From Virgibacillus ihumii (GTDB lineage: Bacteria > Bacillota > Bacilli > Bacillales > Amphibacillaceae), in the NCBI RefSeq assembly GCF_902726655.1, contig NZ_CACVAN010000001.1:868001-932000 (forward strand): a stretch of 64,000 nucleotides of DNA. The letters run 5' to 3'. This document shows, piece by piece, positions 9,114-18,394 of the stretch. The position numbers and the translations under genes are program-made. The notes beneath the pieces are model-generated. The model saw only the letters and a program-made list of their open reading frames with translations. It was not told where the DNA came from and did no database searches. Each line of letters begins with the position of its first letter. Position 1 is the stretch's first letter.

Positions 9114-11358
9114 TTAGTTTTCTCTGAGATACCGTGCTGTTAATGTTTGACCTTCCCCTGACATTTGCTTGGGAGTACCTTCAAACATAACTTCCCCACC
9201 TTTGATTCCTCCATCAGGGCCGAGGTCGATAATCCAATCCGCTTGTTTTATGACATCCATGTTATGTTCAATCACCATTACAGAACTTCCGTTTTCAACC
9301 AGACGATTTAAAATGTCCAACAAGTTGGTGATGTCCGACATATGCAGACCTGTGGTGGGTTCATCCAAAATATAGACATTTCCCCCTTTGTGCAACTCGC
9401 CAGCAAGTTTAACCCGCTGGCATTCTCCTCCTGAAAGAGTGCTTAGAGGTTGTCCCAGTGTTAGATAGTCTATTCCAACATCATGTAGTGCCTGTAATGT
9501 ACGGCAAATATCTTCTCTATCGAAAAATTGAAGTCCCTCAATTACTGTCATGTCTAAAATATCTGAGATGGATTTTTCATCTAACTTATATTGAAGCACC
9601 TCATCTTTAAACCGTTTACCATGACAGGTTTCACAAGTGGTTCTCATACCTTCAAGAAACGCAAGGTCCGTATAAATAAATCCGTTCCCCTGGCATTCCG
9701 GGCAGGCCCCTTTTGCATTAAAACTAAAAAGTGATTTACTTACCTTGTTGGCATGCTAACGAATCTCTGATAGCATCCATAATGCCCGTATATGTCGCAG
9801 GGTTTGATCGAATTGAGGTACCTACAGGCTTTTGGTTGATCACAATGGCATCTGGATGCTGTGCCACAAACTCATCAAAAATCAATGTACTTTTCCCCGA
9901 ACCTGCCACTCCGGTAATTGCTGTAAGCACTCCGCAAGGAATATCAACAGTCACGTTCTTTAGGTTGTGTTTTGAGGCTTCGACAATGGGAAGGTATCCA
10001 TTATGTTCGCGGGTTTCCGTTTTTATCGGTTGTTCAGCCCTCATATATCTCCCGGTTAATGTTTCAGCATCGTATAACCCAAGCACATTTCCTTCATAAA
10101 CAATTTCGCCTCCATTTGTACCTGCCTCTGGTCCAATATCTACAATATAATCAGCGATCTCAATCACATCCCGGTCATGTTCTACCACAATTACGGTATT
10201 CCCTTTGTCCCGGAGTTCTTGCAGCATCCGATTGAGTCTGTGTACATCACGGGGATGCAATCCAATACTTGGTTCATCGAAAATGTAAATCATGTCCGTC
10301 AAACTGCTGTTAAGATGTCGTATCATTTTAACGCGCTGAGATTCACCGCCCGATAAAGTTGAAGTTTCACGGTTTAGCGTAAGATAATAAAGTCCCATGT
10401 CCATGAGATGATGTAATCGACCTGCAATATTGGAAATAATCGGTCTTGCTACTGGATCCTTTATGGTATCTATTACCTTTATCAGTTCTCCTACTTCCAT
10501 CGCAGCGAGCTGCGCAATGTTATAACCATTAATTTTACAATTTAATACTTCTTGATTTAATCGAGTTCCATTGCATGCCGTGCAATGTGTTAAGGTGATA
10601 TATTTCTTAACATTATTCGATAATTGATTGATCTCTTTTTCCAAGTACATGCGTCTAAACCTGTCTACCACACCTTCAAAATACTTGACGGGTTCATTTT
10701 TCAAGGGCAATACGATTTTCTTATCTTTTCCATGTAGCAACGTTTGCCACTCTATATCCGTGTAATTCATTAACTTTTTGTCTGGATTGAATATACCTGA
10801 GATTAAATGTTTCTGCCAATACCAGGTCCCCACGGAGAAAGTGGAAAACAAAATCGCTCCTTCATTAAGTGACTTTGCCTTATCGAATAATTTTTCTTCA
10901 TTCGGCTCTATCCTCCGTCCGATTCCTTGACATTTTGGACACATTCCTTCCGGATTATTGAAGGAGAAAACTTTGGATTCACCAATAGACGGTTTTCCAA
11001 TACGAGAAAATAACAATCGCAGCAATGAATAGATATCTGTGATTGTACCAAGTGTTGAACGTGCATTTCCTCCTAAACGCTTTTGGTCAATCACCATAGC
11101 AGGAGAGAGATTCTCAATAGATAATGCCTCAGGTTGACTGTATGTTGGTAATCGATTTTGGATAAATGTCGTAAAGGTTTGGCTCAATTGCCGTTGTGCT
11201 TCCTTACTGATTGTATCAAAGACAATGGATGACTTCCCTGATCCGGATATACCTGTAAATACGGTTATTTTCTTTTTTGGAATTTTAAGAGATATGTCTT
11301 TTAAATTATTTTCATTTACTCTTTGAAGCTTGATATAATCGTTTTCGTTCACCATCAC
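9114..11358 (-). pseudogene. UvrA-like ABC ATPase (UvrA paralogue), one frameshift
   Basis: Short UvrA paralogue (~750 aa if restored), the class that lacks much of the UvrB-contact region and often sits with drug-resistance genes. The N-terminal frame (9736-11358, 540 aa) holds Walker A GISGSGKSS, signature TLSGGESQRVKM, IFDEPSIGLHP and the second Walker A GVAGSGKST. The second frame (up to ~9750) continues with the zinc module CPECQGNG and CETCHGK, then TLSGGECQRVKLAG and LDEPTTGLH. The frames meet near 9753-9755 at GCATGCC, where removing one base restores SLA-ANKVSKSLFSFNAKG. Either a recent inactivating insertion or an assembly error. Confidence 0.85.
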
Positions 11359-11397
11359 ACCGCCTTAGGAATATTTATTGGGTATAATCTTTAATGT

Positions 11398-12231
11398 TTA
11401 AATTGTAAATGGAGGAATATACTGACCATCTATATCGGTGAATTGGTACTCTTTTGCCAAGTCGCCAACTCGTAACACTTGCCCGTTTTTCTCCATGACA
11501 TCCGGGTCACTTGCCAGTGCCTTTATGCCACGTCCAACATAATAAGGTGTTTCGGTTCGTATTAATTCCTCTGACTCTTGCCAATGTTCCTCATCTGACT
11601 TATGGTGCTTTAACACTAGCTCCGTTCTCATAAAACCAGGTGAAACAGCAAGAACCGCTATGTTATCCTTTTTCAACTCTATTGATAATCCATACGACAT
11701 TCGTATCAGTGCATTTTTAGCTAAGTCATAATAAAACTGTCCCGTGTATTTGTCTTCGTCCCAAAAGGTCGTGTGAACGATGAGAGCATGTTCATTCTCC
11801 CGAAGTAACGGAATGGCGAAATGATTCGTGGCCAACTGAGCCCGCACTCCAGCAGTGAACATCGTATCCCAATGTTCCAAAGACAATTCCCAAAAAGGTC
11901 TGGCTTCGATTGAAAGATCATGTGCACCCCATACATTATTAACAAGAATATCTAACTTTCCTTGTTCCTTACGAATGCGTTCAATAACTGATTTTGTTTC
12001 TGCATCATTCTTATGATCACAACGAACGGCTATTCCTTTCCCGCCGTACGCTTTTATTTGTGATACAGTATCATCAATCGTTCCTGGCCAATTATTCGTC
12101 GATCTCCCTCTAGTACTTCTTCCTGTAACATAAACAGTTGCTCCAGCTTTTCCTAATTCGACCGCAACGCCACGTCCAGCCCCTCTGCTTCCGCCTGTTA
12201 CTAGTGCAATCTTTCCAGTTAATGATTCCAT
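11398..12231 (-). CDS. Short-chain dehydrogenase/reductase
   Basis: 277-aa NAD(P)-dependent SDR. It has the TGGSRGAGRG cofactor loop, NNVWG in place of the usual NNAG, and the catalytic pair YYDLAK (Tyr-x3-Lys). The ATG at 12231 is ten bases after GGAGG. An upstream in-frame TTG is only one base from it, so the ATG is preferred. It is divergent from the WYL regulator with ~110 bp between starts, so that regulator is the likely controller. Substrate unknown. Confidence 0.88.
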   Translation of the reverse strand: MESLTGKIALVTGGSRGAGRGVAVELGKAGATVYVTGRSTRGRSTNNWPGTIDDTVSQIKAYGGKGIAVRCDHKNDAETKSVIERIRKEQGKLDILVNNVWGAHDLSIEARPFWELSLEHWDTMFTAGVRAQLATNHFAIPLLRENEHALIVHTTFWDEDKYTGQFYYDLAKNALIRMSYGLSIELKKDNIAVLAVSPGFMRTELVLKHHKSDEEHWQESEELIRTETPYYVGRGIKALASDPDVMEKNGQVLRVGDLAKEYQFTDIDGQYIPPFTI

Positions 12232-12342
12232 GTGTACCAATCCTCCATGTATATGTTATTTTCAATATACTGGAGTATTCTTGACATCCTTTGTCATATT
12301 TTATTAAATAATTATAATAAATTTTTTGAAGGGGTGATTATA

Positions 12343-13311
12343 TTGAGAGGAGATAGACTAGTATCCATACTTATGTTATTACAATCCCACGGACAAATAA
12401 CAGCTAAACGATTAGCAGAGAAATTGGAGGTTTCCGAGCGAACCATTTATCGGGATATGGAGGCATTAAGTCGAACCGGTATCCCGGTTACAGCAGAACG
12501 AGGTATAAACGGTGGCTGGTCATTACTTGAAGATTATCGTACCAATTTAACAGGTCTGAAGGAATCTGAAATTCGTGCGTTATTCGTTCCCCAGTCTACA
12601 CACTTACTTGATGATCTAGGGTTGGCCCGTACTTCCGAAGAAGCTAGGAATAAACTGATTGCTTCACTGCCTTCCATTTACCGTGAAAACGCTAAAGATG
12701 TCTGGAATCGTATTCACATTGACACAAGCACATGGCACCAGCGAAAAGAAAAGATCGAGTCGTTCGAAATCCTTAAAAATGCCATTTGGGGGCAACAAAA
12801 ATTAAAAATTAAGTATCAGCGTGCAGACGGAGAGACAAACGAGCGTATTGTACAGCCACTGGGTCTAGTAGCTAAGGGAAACCGCTGGTATTTCATTGCT
12901 TCCAAGGAAAATGATGAGATCCGAAATTATAGGGCATCACGTATTCGTTCTGCAATGCCCACGGAAGAAACATTTAAAAGGCCGGAGTATTTCAACCTCG
13001 CTCAGTATTGGGAGTCCTCTACAAAAGCCTTTATAGAAAAACTGCCTCGTTACGAAGTGTCGGTGAAAGTAGCGCCGTCTATTTTGACATGGCTAAAATT
13101 CTCAAGTCGATTTGTTCAAATTGTTGAAGTCGACAATTATGTTCAGAACGACTGGATATCTGTGAAGCTTTCTTTTGATACCGAAGATGAGGCTAAGGGA
13201 TATATCTTAGGTTTTGCTAATCGAATAAAAGTGGTTGAACCTAAAGAATTACATGATAAGATCCTTAAAATGGCTGAAGCCACTGTCGCGTTTTATAAAC
13301 AATGGAAATGA
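12343..13311 (+). CDS. HTH/WYL-domain transcriptional regulator (YafY-type)
   Basis: 322-aa regulator. The N-terminal winged helix contains ITAKRLAEKLEVSERTIYRDMEAL, followed by GIPVTAERGINGGW, and a WYL domain with QPLGLVAKGNRWYFIAS and the YRASRIR stretch. WYL proteins sense ligands or single-stranded nucleic acid. The start is taken as the TTG at 12343, preceded by GAAGGGGTGA. The longer reading frame from 12232 overlaps the SDR start and adds an unlikely hydrophobic leader. Divergent arrangement points to control of the SDR. Confidence 0.88.
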   Translation: MRGDRLVSILMLLQSHGQITAKRLAEKLEVSERTIYRDMEALSRTGIPVTAERGINGGWSLLEDYRTNLTGLKESEIRALFVPQSTHLLDDLGLARTSEEARNKLIASLPSIYRENAKDVWNRIHIDTSTWHQRKEKIESFEILKNAIWGQQKLKIKYQRADGETNERIVQPLGLVAKGNRWYFIASKENDEIRNYRASRIRSAMPTEETFKRPEYFNLAQYWESSTKAFIEKLPRYEVSVKVAPSILTWLKFSSRFVQIVEVDNYVQNDWISVKLSFDTEDEAKGYILGFANRIKVVEPKELHDKILKMAEATVAFYKQWK

Positions 13312-13446
13312 TATTTGGGATTTTCTAGCTTCCCGTTTATCACTAATCAGGTGCAACAGAGAATTACGCAACTACTTTATCTATTTTATAAACGGTTCAA
13401 TTTTATTTCAAAGCCAATCCGCACTATCCATAATTAGTTCATGTTC

Positions 13447-14178
13447 TTAGTTACTCTGCAAGGCTTTACCAATGTACTGATAAATTTTTGCATCTACACC
13501 ATGCTGCAATTCATTTCCAGGGTTTTCTTCATGGAACTTTTCAGCAGCCTTTATAAACTCAGGATCATTTTGCGATCCTGACATCCCTGCAAGCTCTTGC
13601 CATTGATTAGCAAGACTTTGAACATCTTTATCCGTTGCAGACGTACCTTGTTCCATGTGGTTACGAAGCTTTTCCATAACCAAATCAAATTTTTGTTCTG
13701 CCTTCTTTAATTCTTCTTTATCCATGCTATCATATTGCTTTTTCATTTGATCTAACTGGTCTTTCGAAAAGTATTTTTCTTTATTCATTTTCATCACTCC
13801 TAATAATTTTGTTAATTCTTCAACCGATAAGACTTGCTGGTTTTGAATTAAAGCTAATGCATTCGTTAACTCATTTAAAAGATCTTGTTGCTTTTGTATA
13901 TCCTCTTTCAAACGAGTTATTTGAATAGACAAGACTTCTGATGCACTATAACTGCCGCTGCCGGCTAGGACAGATTGTACATCTCCCAACGATAAGCCAA
14001 TGTGTTTTAAAGACAGGATTTGCTGCAGCTTTGAGAGGTCCGACTTATTATAAAGCCGATGACCAGATTCGGAGTGATCGGAAGGAGAAAACAATCCGAT
14101 TTGGTCATAATAACGCAAGGTCCTTACCGTTAATCCTGTTAGCTTCGCAAGTTCTCCAACTTTCCAATAATTCTTCAA
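13447..14178 (-). CDS. MerR-family regulator with TipAS-like domain
   Basis: 243-aa activator-type regulator. Residues 1-75 are a MerR winged helix (KVGELAKLTGLTVRTLRYYDQIGL), residues ~75-115 a coiled coil, and the rest a TipA-S-like effector domain (KYFSKDQLDQMKKQYDS and the C-terminal GVDAKIYQYIGKAL). TipAL and Mta proteins bind thiopeptides or other hydrophobic drugs. TTG start with AGAGG nine bases upstream. Its promoter has the 19-bp spacer typical of MerR targets and shares a half-site with the neighbouring hsp33-like promoter, so autoregulation and control of that gene are likely. Confidence 0.9.
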   Translation of the reverse strand: MKNYWKVGELAKLTGLTVRTLRYYDQIGLFSPSDHSESGHRLYNKSDLSKLQQILSLKHIGLSLGDVQSVLAGSGSYSASEVLSIQITRLKEDIQKQQDLLNELTNALALIQNQQVLSVEELTKLLGVMKMNKEKYFSKDQLDQMKKQYDSMDKEELKKAEQKFDLVMEKLRNHMEQGTSATDKDVQSLANQWQELAGMSGSQNDPEFIKAAEKFHEENPGNELQHGVDAKIYQYIGKALQSN

Positions 14179-14218
14179 AATAATCGCCCTCTCAATCCTG
14201 TTGCTTATCTGTACCTCA

Positions 14219-14249
14219 ACTGTAATCCCTTACGTCACGTAAGTTGCAA
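14219..14249 (-). promoter_or_regulatory. MerR-type promoter/operator of the merR gene
   Basis: On the minus strand TTGCAA (-35, 14244-14249) and TACAGT (-10, 14219-14224) are separated by exactly 19 bp. The palindrome CTTACGTGACGTAAG (14229-14243) fills the spacer right next to the -35. A long spacer with an inverted repeat is the hallmark of MerR-activated promoters. Confidence 0.75.
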
Positions 14250-14371
14250 GCCCAAAAGCAAAAATTTTTAATGAAATTCAGTCTGTTTTAAATGTGGACT
14301 AATAATAGGGCTTTTATCCAACTTAGTTGTACTTTGAGATTAGATTAGCTTTTAATTACACTTCCCACACA

Positions 14372-15235
14372 TCATCGTAAAATGGTTTTGATTTCAGGAG
14401 GTGAAAATAGATAAGACCTTCCACAGATATGACAGCTGGATTCAATCGACTTATTAGCATGAATATATTCCAATAAGTCTTTACTTTCCATGGAATATAG
14501 TAATCCATAGAACATTTCTTTTGAACATCCACACCAGAATTGAACTTGATGCTGACCTATGACTTCTGAATCGCTGAAGTATTCTTTTAAATTTTTGTTG
14601 ATCTGTATACTGTTCATATCTTTAAGGTTTTTAAAGATGGTTGAGTTCGTATCTATCTTTTCTTTAACTTCGTTTAACAAATATTCGGGGGCACCTGGAA
14701 GCAATTGTGCATACATGGCATAGCTATAAAGAATTGTATTTTTTTCATCCAAACATACGTTTGTTTCTATGTACGTTTCCACTTGCTCACTTTGCTTAAA
14801 GTAATGGGAAAGGTCATCGTCAATGTTCTGATAAGGCATGTCTGTGATTCCCGTAAATTGATTCATATCCGATCCTTTAATCATACGAATGGATGCTTCA
14901 TGTCCAATGAGATCCTTAAAGGAAACATCTTTCATACCTTTAGCCTTTAAAAGACTTTGACTAGCATATCCACGAATATTACCATGTGCATCTGTATCCG
15001 CGAATATCCTATATTTAGGGTTACTCATTGTAATAATAGCACTCAATCTTTGCTCTCCCTTCATAGTTGCTGAAAGCAGACTAATCCCAGAGATTGTTTT
15101 ACCTAGAGCAAGATTAAGCAATCGATGATTTTGCCTATTTAAACTGATGATTTCATCAATTAACGCTGTATTATCTAAAATAAATAGACGGACTTGTTTA
15201 TCAAAGACCAAAGCCTTTATAATCTTGTTTCTCAT
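14372..15235 (-). CDS. hslO: Hsp33-family redox-regulated chaperone
   Basis: 287-aa Hsp33-type holdase. The N-terminal domain has the RLFILDNTALIDEI and SGISLLSATMKGEQRLS stretches. The C-terminal zinc switch is intact, with C-x-C (FWCGCSKE) and C-x2-C (SCHICGR), which release zinc and unfold on oxidative stress. The ATG at 15235 has AAAGGA eight bases upstream, and the 14-residue upstream extension lacks a ribosome site. It may be a paralogue, since many Bacillaceae carry another hslO elsewhere. Its promoter resembles that of the downstream merR gene. Confidence 0.9.
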   Translation of the reverse strand: MRNKIIKALVFDKQVRLFILDNTALIDEIISLNRQNHRLLNLALGKTISGISLLSATMKGEQRLSAIITMSNPKYRIFADTDAHGNIRGYASQSLLKAKGMKDVSFKDLIGHEASIRMIKGSDMNQFTGITDMPYQNIDDDLSHYFKQSEQVETYIETNVCLDEKNTILYSYAMYAQLLPGAPEYLLNEVKEKIDTNSTIFKNLKDMNSIQINKNLKEYFSDSEVIGQHQVQFWCGCSKEMFYGLLYSMESKDLLEYIHANKSIESSCHICGRSYLFSPPEIKTILR

Positions 15236-15276
15236 ATCAATTATCCTTTCCTTACGTAATGAATTGTCGTTATACA

Positions 15277-15307
15277 ACTATAAAACATTACCTTACGTAA
15301 GGTTCAA
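15277..15307 (-). promoter_or_regulatory. MerR-type promoter/operator of the hsp33-like gene
   Basis: TTGAAC (15302-15307) and TATAGT (15277-15282) are 19 bp apart on the minus strand. The perfect palindrome CCTTACGTAAGG (15291-15302) abuts the -35. The CTTACGT half-site sits at the same spacer position as in the merR promoter. Confidence 0.75.
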
Positions 15308-15392
15308 GTACAAATTTATACTATTTATTTGAGGTAAGGGTTAAGACCTTGACCTACTATGACTTTTTCAACAAACTTGCCAAGTTTCGGAA

Positions 15393-15428
15393 GGACACAC
15401 TATTCAATTAGGGCGCCCGTTGTAGTTC
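15393..15428 (+). repeat. Palindromic repeat copy 3
   Basis: Shortened left arm, TATTCAATTAGG loop, GGGCGCCCGT right arm and GTAGTTC tail. Intergenic. Confidence 0.6.
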
Positions 15429-15614
15429 TACAATGCTTCTGTTTCGGAAATTACTTCCTTTAAGTTTTCTACGGTTTTATTTGTCTTATCGTTATCTGTA
15501 GGGATGGGTGATTTTACTTTTCTTTCTGCTGAATCGTTATTTATTGTAGTCATTGGGGGATTTCTTGTATTCTTTATTGGAGGGTTAAGTTTTTTTCAGA
15601 AGCGGGCTTATTGA
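15428..15614 (+). other. Open hydrophobic stretch, possible relic of a membrane protein
   Basis: An open frame without an early start codon encodes two hydrophobic segments (FSTVLFVLSLSVGMG and LFIVVIGGFLVFFIGG) ending FFQKRAY. An internal ATG at 15504 would give 36 aa but lacks a good ribosome site. It begins right after repeat copy 3 and is probably a C-terminal remnant. Not recognised. Confidence 0.3.
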
Positions 15615-15649
15615 ATAGCTTAATATTCCAAGTTTGATCAGGGTTTAAA

Positions 15650-15680
15650 GGGGTAGCGACAGGTTCCCTGTCACTACCCC
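15650..15680. terminator. Strong hairpin before the GT51 gene
   Basis: GGGGTAG-C-GACAGG pairs with CCTGTC-A-CTACCCC. There is no clear T-run on either side, so it is only a possible terminator or mRNA structure. Confidence 0.35.
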
Positions 15681-15746
15681 ATACAAACGTTGGCGATACC
15701 TCATATAAGAAAACGAAAATGGATCAACTTATAAGGAGGCCTAACT

Positions 15747-16559
15747 GTGATGAGTATATCTAACACGGTTGCCGATTCCAGAATGCAAAAACGTAAAAAG
15801 GGAAAGAAAAAGCGCAGACAGCTGAGGTTCAAACGGTTCCTCCTCTTTTTTGCTATATTAGCCGTCTTATCCCTTGCAGGACTTACCGCAATTAATGCAG
15901 CTGGTAATGTCTTGATTGATCAAGAGAAGATTGAACAATTGCAGAATCCTTCTACAGGAAACGCGGAATCAACCCGCGAGTATGTGTCAATTCAAGAAAT
16001 GCCGGATTACGTATGGAAAGCCTTTATTGCCATTGAGGACCACCGTTTCATGTCACATTTCGGTGTTGATCCGATTAGTCTGGGCCGGGCACTGTGGACG
16101 AATATCCAAGCCGGGGCATTCGTACAAGGCGGGAGTACGATTACGATGCAGCTTGCACGCAATTTGTTTTTATCCTTTGAAAAAACCATCCCCCGCAAGT
16201 TGAAGGAAATGATCATCGCTGTGAATCTGGAACAGCAATACTCGAAAAAAGAAATTCTTGAGATGTACTTGAATGACATCTATTTCGGCCATGGAAAGTT
16301 TGGCATTGAACAGGCGGCTCAACTTTATTTTGAAAAGACCGTACGTACTGACGGACAAAAAGAAACCATTCGTTTGGCTGAGGCGGCAATGCTGGCAGCT
16401 TTGCCGAAAGCTCCGGAATATTATTCGCCGATCAAGTATCCGCAAAAGGCAAAAGAACGTCAAGAAATCGTATTACATCGGATGGTCGAGTTAGGCTTTA
16501 TTACGAAAGCCGAGAAAGTAGCTGCATTGGATACAGAAATTATGCAGGTTGCGTCTTAG
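15747..16559 (+). CDS. Monofunctional peptidoglycan glycosyltransferase (GT51)
   Basis: 270-aa membrane-anchored enzyme that polymerises lipid II. It has a basic cytoplasmic tail (KRKKGKKKRR), one membrane helix at ~30-50, then the GT51 motifs EDHRFMSHFGVD (catalytic Glu), GGSTITMQLARNLFL, RKLKEMIIAVNLE and LNDIYFGHGKFGIEQAA. No transpeptidase domain follows, so it resembles MtgA/SgtB-type enzymes rather than a class A PBP. GTG start with AGGAGG seven bases upstream; an ATG follows immediately. Confidence 0.92.
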   Translation: MMSISNTVADSRMQKRKKGKKKRRQLRFKRFLLFFAILAVLSLAGLTAINAAGNVLIDQEKIEQLQNPSTGNAESTREYVSIQEMPDYVWKAFIAIEDHRFMSHFGVDPISLGRALWTNIQAGAFVQGGSTITMQLARNLFLSFEKTIPRKLKEMIIAVNLEQQYSKKEILEMYLNDIYFGHGKFGIEQAAQLYFEKTVRTDGQKETIRLAEAAMLAALPKAPEYYSPIKYPQKAKERQEIVLHRMVELGFITKAEKVAALDTEIMQVAS

Positions 16560-16594
16560 TGTTTAGTGAATCTAAATCCTTTAATTTTGAAAAT

Positions 16595-16630
16595 AACAAG
16601 CCGCATTTTCTATTGAAAAATGCGGTTGTT
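16595..16630. terminator. Bidirectional terminator
   Basis: AACAAGCCGCATTTT pairs with AAAATGCGGTTGTT across a short loop between the convergent GT51 and tetR genes. The A/T-rich arm ends serve as U-tracts in both directions. Confidence 0.7.
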
Positions 16631-16644
16631 TATAAAGTGAATCT

Positions 16645-17253
16645 TCAATCATGGTAATCCTTAATCAAAAATTCTGTTACTATTTTAAGATTAGGCGCTT
16701 TGAACCTTTCTCCAATAGTAATTTTTATCATCATCAATCCTTGTATGGAAGCGAAATAGTAAAAAGCCATTTCTGAAGCATTCCCCTGTTTAAATTGATC
16801 AAGTTCCTGGCCTTTTTCGATTAAATGAGTTGTTTGGTTTAATAATGCTTCACTCTGTTTGTTAAGATCCTGTATTTGAGAAGAAGGTTCTTCCATGCTC
16901 AAGGATTGGTTCATAAGCATATAAAATTCTGCAACCTCCTCATCATTATCAAGATCATTCAAAATGTCCAGCGTAAAAAGTCGAATTAATTCCTTTGGTG
17001 ACTCATCACTTTGAAACTTTTTCACAACCTTGTCTAACCCTTCTGCAGCATAAGAAACCAGTTCATTAAATAAATCCCCTTTGGTTTTATAGTGACGGTA
17101 CATCAGCCCGATACTGATTCCCGCACTGTCCGCAATATCCTTTACACTTGTAGCTGCAAACCCCCTTTTTGCAAACAGCTTTATTGCGGCTGAATGGATT
17201 TTATTTCTAGTTGCAGTTCTCATTGCCTCATATTGTTCTTCCGTTCTAGGCAA
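16645..17253 (-). CDS. TetR/AcrR-family regulator
   Basis: 202-aa repressor with an N-terminal HTH (AAIKLFAKRGFAATSVKDIADSAGISIGLMYRHYKTKGDLF split over residues ~20-62) and an all-helical ligand domain. TTG start, GGAGG seven bases upstream. It follows a GNAT gene by ~50 bp on the same strand, so the pair is likely one unit. A second GNAT copy at 46520-47146 is followed by only the last ~20 codons of a related tetR. Ligand unknown. Confidence 0.92.
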   Translation of the reverse strand: MPRTEEQYEAMRTATRNKIHSAAIKLFAKRGFAATSVKDIADSAGISIGLMYRHYKTKGDLFNELVSYAAEGLDKVVKKFQSDESPKELIRLFTLDILNDLDNDEEVAEFYMLMNQSLSMEEPSSQIQDLNKQSEALLNQTTHLIEKGQELDQFKQGNASEMAFYYFASIQGLMMIKITIGERFKAPNLKIVTEFLIKDYHD

Positions 17254-17302
17254 GAATTTCCCTCCTATTAACCAATCATGTTTTCCTTATTATCTATACT
17301 TA

Positions 17303-17914
17303 CTATTTCATATATTTCAAAGACAATAAATTATTGATTCCACTTTTCTGGACACTCTTTTCTGGAAGAGGCGTCCTTTTATACTCTTCAAAACCCAACT
17401 TTTTATATAATTTCATGGCAGGAAAATTCGTATCGGCAACTTCTTCAATTACGTAATCACTGTACGGAGCATTTTCAAGAATATGTCGTATAATTTGCGA
17501 TGCCACGCCCTTTCCTCTGAATTCATTAGCCGTTCCAACAAATTCAATCGAACCTGAATTGGGAGGAAAATTTTCAAAAGGGGCTTCCCATTCTTTTTTT
17601 AAAACAATACCTGCAATGATACCTTTAAAAAATCCTAAGTGCTTTCTCAACTCTTTTTTATTAAGTTGTATCGATAAAGTTTTACCATCTGTACATGCAG
17701 CCATTCCAGCAACTTTATCATTTGCTATAACCACATAAAATTGATTTAAAACAAACATATGCGCAAAAGCCTTTGCAATTTTATTTTTATCCTTGGAAAA
17801 ATAGTCGAGCCACTGTGAGAATCCTTCCGCAAAAATTTTAGACATCTGCATTCTTACATCTATATCAACTTTATCCGCTTTTACAACTTTAAACTTACCA
17901 TCTCCTGATTGCAT
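17303..17914 (-). CDS. GNAT-family N-acetyltransferase (copy A)
   Basis: 203-aa acyl-CoA-dependent acetyltransferase. The acetyl-CoA loop is GSIEFVGTANEFRGKGVASQII (R-G-K-G-V-A), and the C-terminal strand is LYKKLGFEEYKR. It is upstream of tetR. It is closely related to the GNAT at 46520-47146 (most residues identical), so one is a duplicate. Substrate unknown. Confidence 0.88.
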   Translation of the reverse strand: MQSGDGKFKVVKADKVDIDVRMQMSKIFAEGFSQWLDYFSKDKNKIAKAFAHMFVLNQFYVVIANDKVAGMAACTDGKTLSIQLNKKELRKHLGFFKGIIAGIVLKKEWEAPFENFPPNSGSIEFVGTANEFRGKGVASQIIRHILENAPYSDYVIEEVADTNFPAMKLYKKLGFEEYKRTPLPEKSVQKSGINNLLSLKYMK

Positions 17915-18014
17915 TTATACCCCCCTTTTTTTAATGAATGAATATATTTTCATTATAAATCAAAACACCGTGATGTCAAACAATCTCTCCAATTCAAAAA
18001 GGCACTTTCTTATT

Positions 18015-18320
18015 CATTATCATGAAGAACGATTTCCTTGGTTCTTCCCCGGTATTGGCGAGTAAACAACTCTGATGGAGAAAGCCGGATTTAAGGTTAC
18101 ATTTGCTTATCTCTTTGAGAGACCGACACCACTAAAAGGCACTAATGGTTTGAGAAACTGGATTGAAATGTTCGGAAAGATGATGTTTGAAGAATTAGAT
18201 CGTAAAACCTTAAATCTGGTCATCGCAAATGTTGAAGATAATTTAAGGGAAACCATGTTTAAAGAAGATACATGGATTGCAGATTACAAAAGGATTAGAG
18301 TTATTGGGATAAAGGAATAA
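18015..18320 (+). pseudogene. SAM-dependent methyltransferase, C-terminal relic
   Basis: Only the last ~100 codons of a class I methyltransferase remain. The frame reads EERFPWFFPGIGE, then a TAA where Tyr is expected, then TTLMEKAGFKVTFA, ERPTPLKGTNGLRNWIEMFG and DTWIADYKRIRVIGIK. The Rossmann half is gone and the nonsense codon interrupts what is left. It lies next to the IS256 element, which may have driven the loss. Confidence 0.75.
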
Positions 18321-18333
18321 GATCGGGGCGGAA

Positions 18334-18371
18334 AGTCTCCCCTTATTCCACAAAGGGACCACTTCCGGAAC
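18334..18371 (+). repeat. Palindromic repeat copy 4 (diverged)
   Basis: GTCTCCCC arm, TTATTCCA loop, GGGACCAC arm and a CCGGAAC tail. GCGC is lost but the layout fits the family. Adjacent to the IS256 left end. Confidence 0.4.
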
Positions 18372-18394
18372 AAAATTTCGGGTTTGTCAAATAA

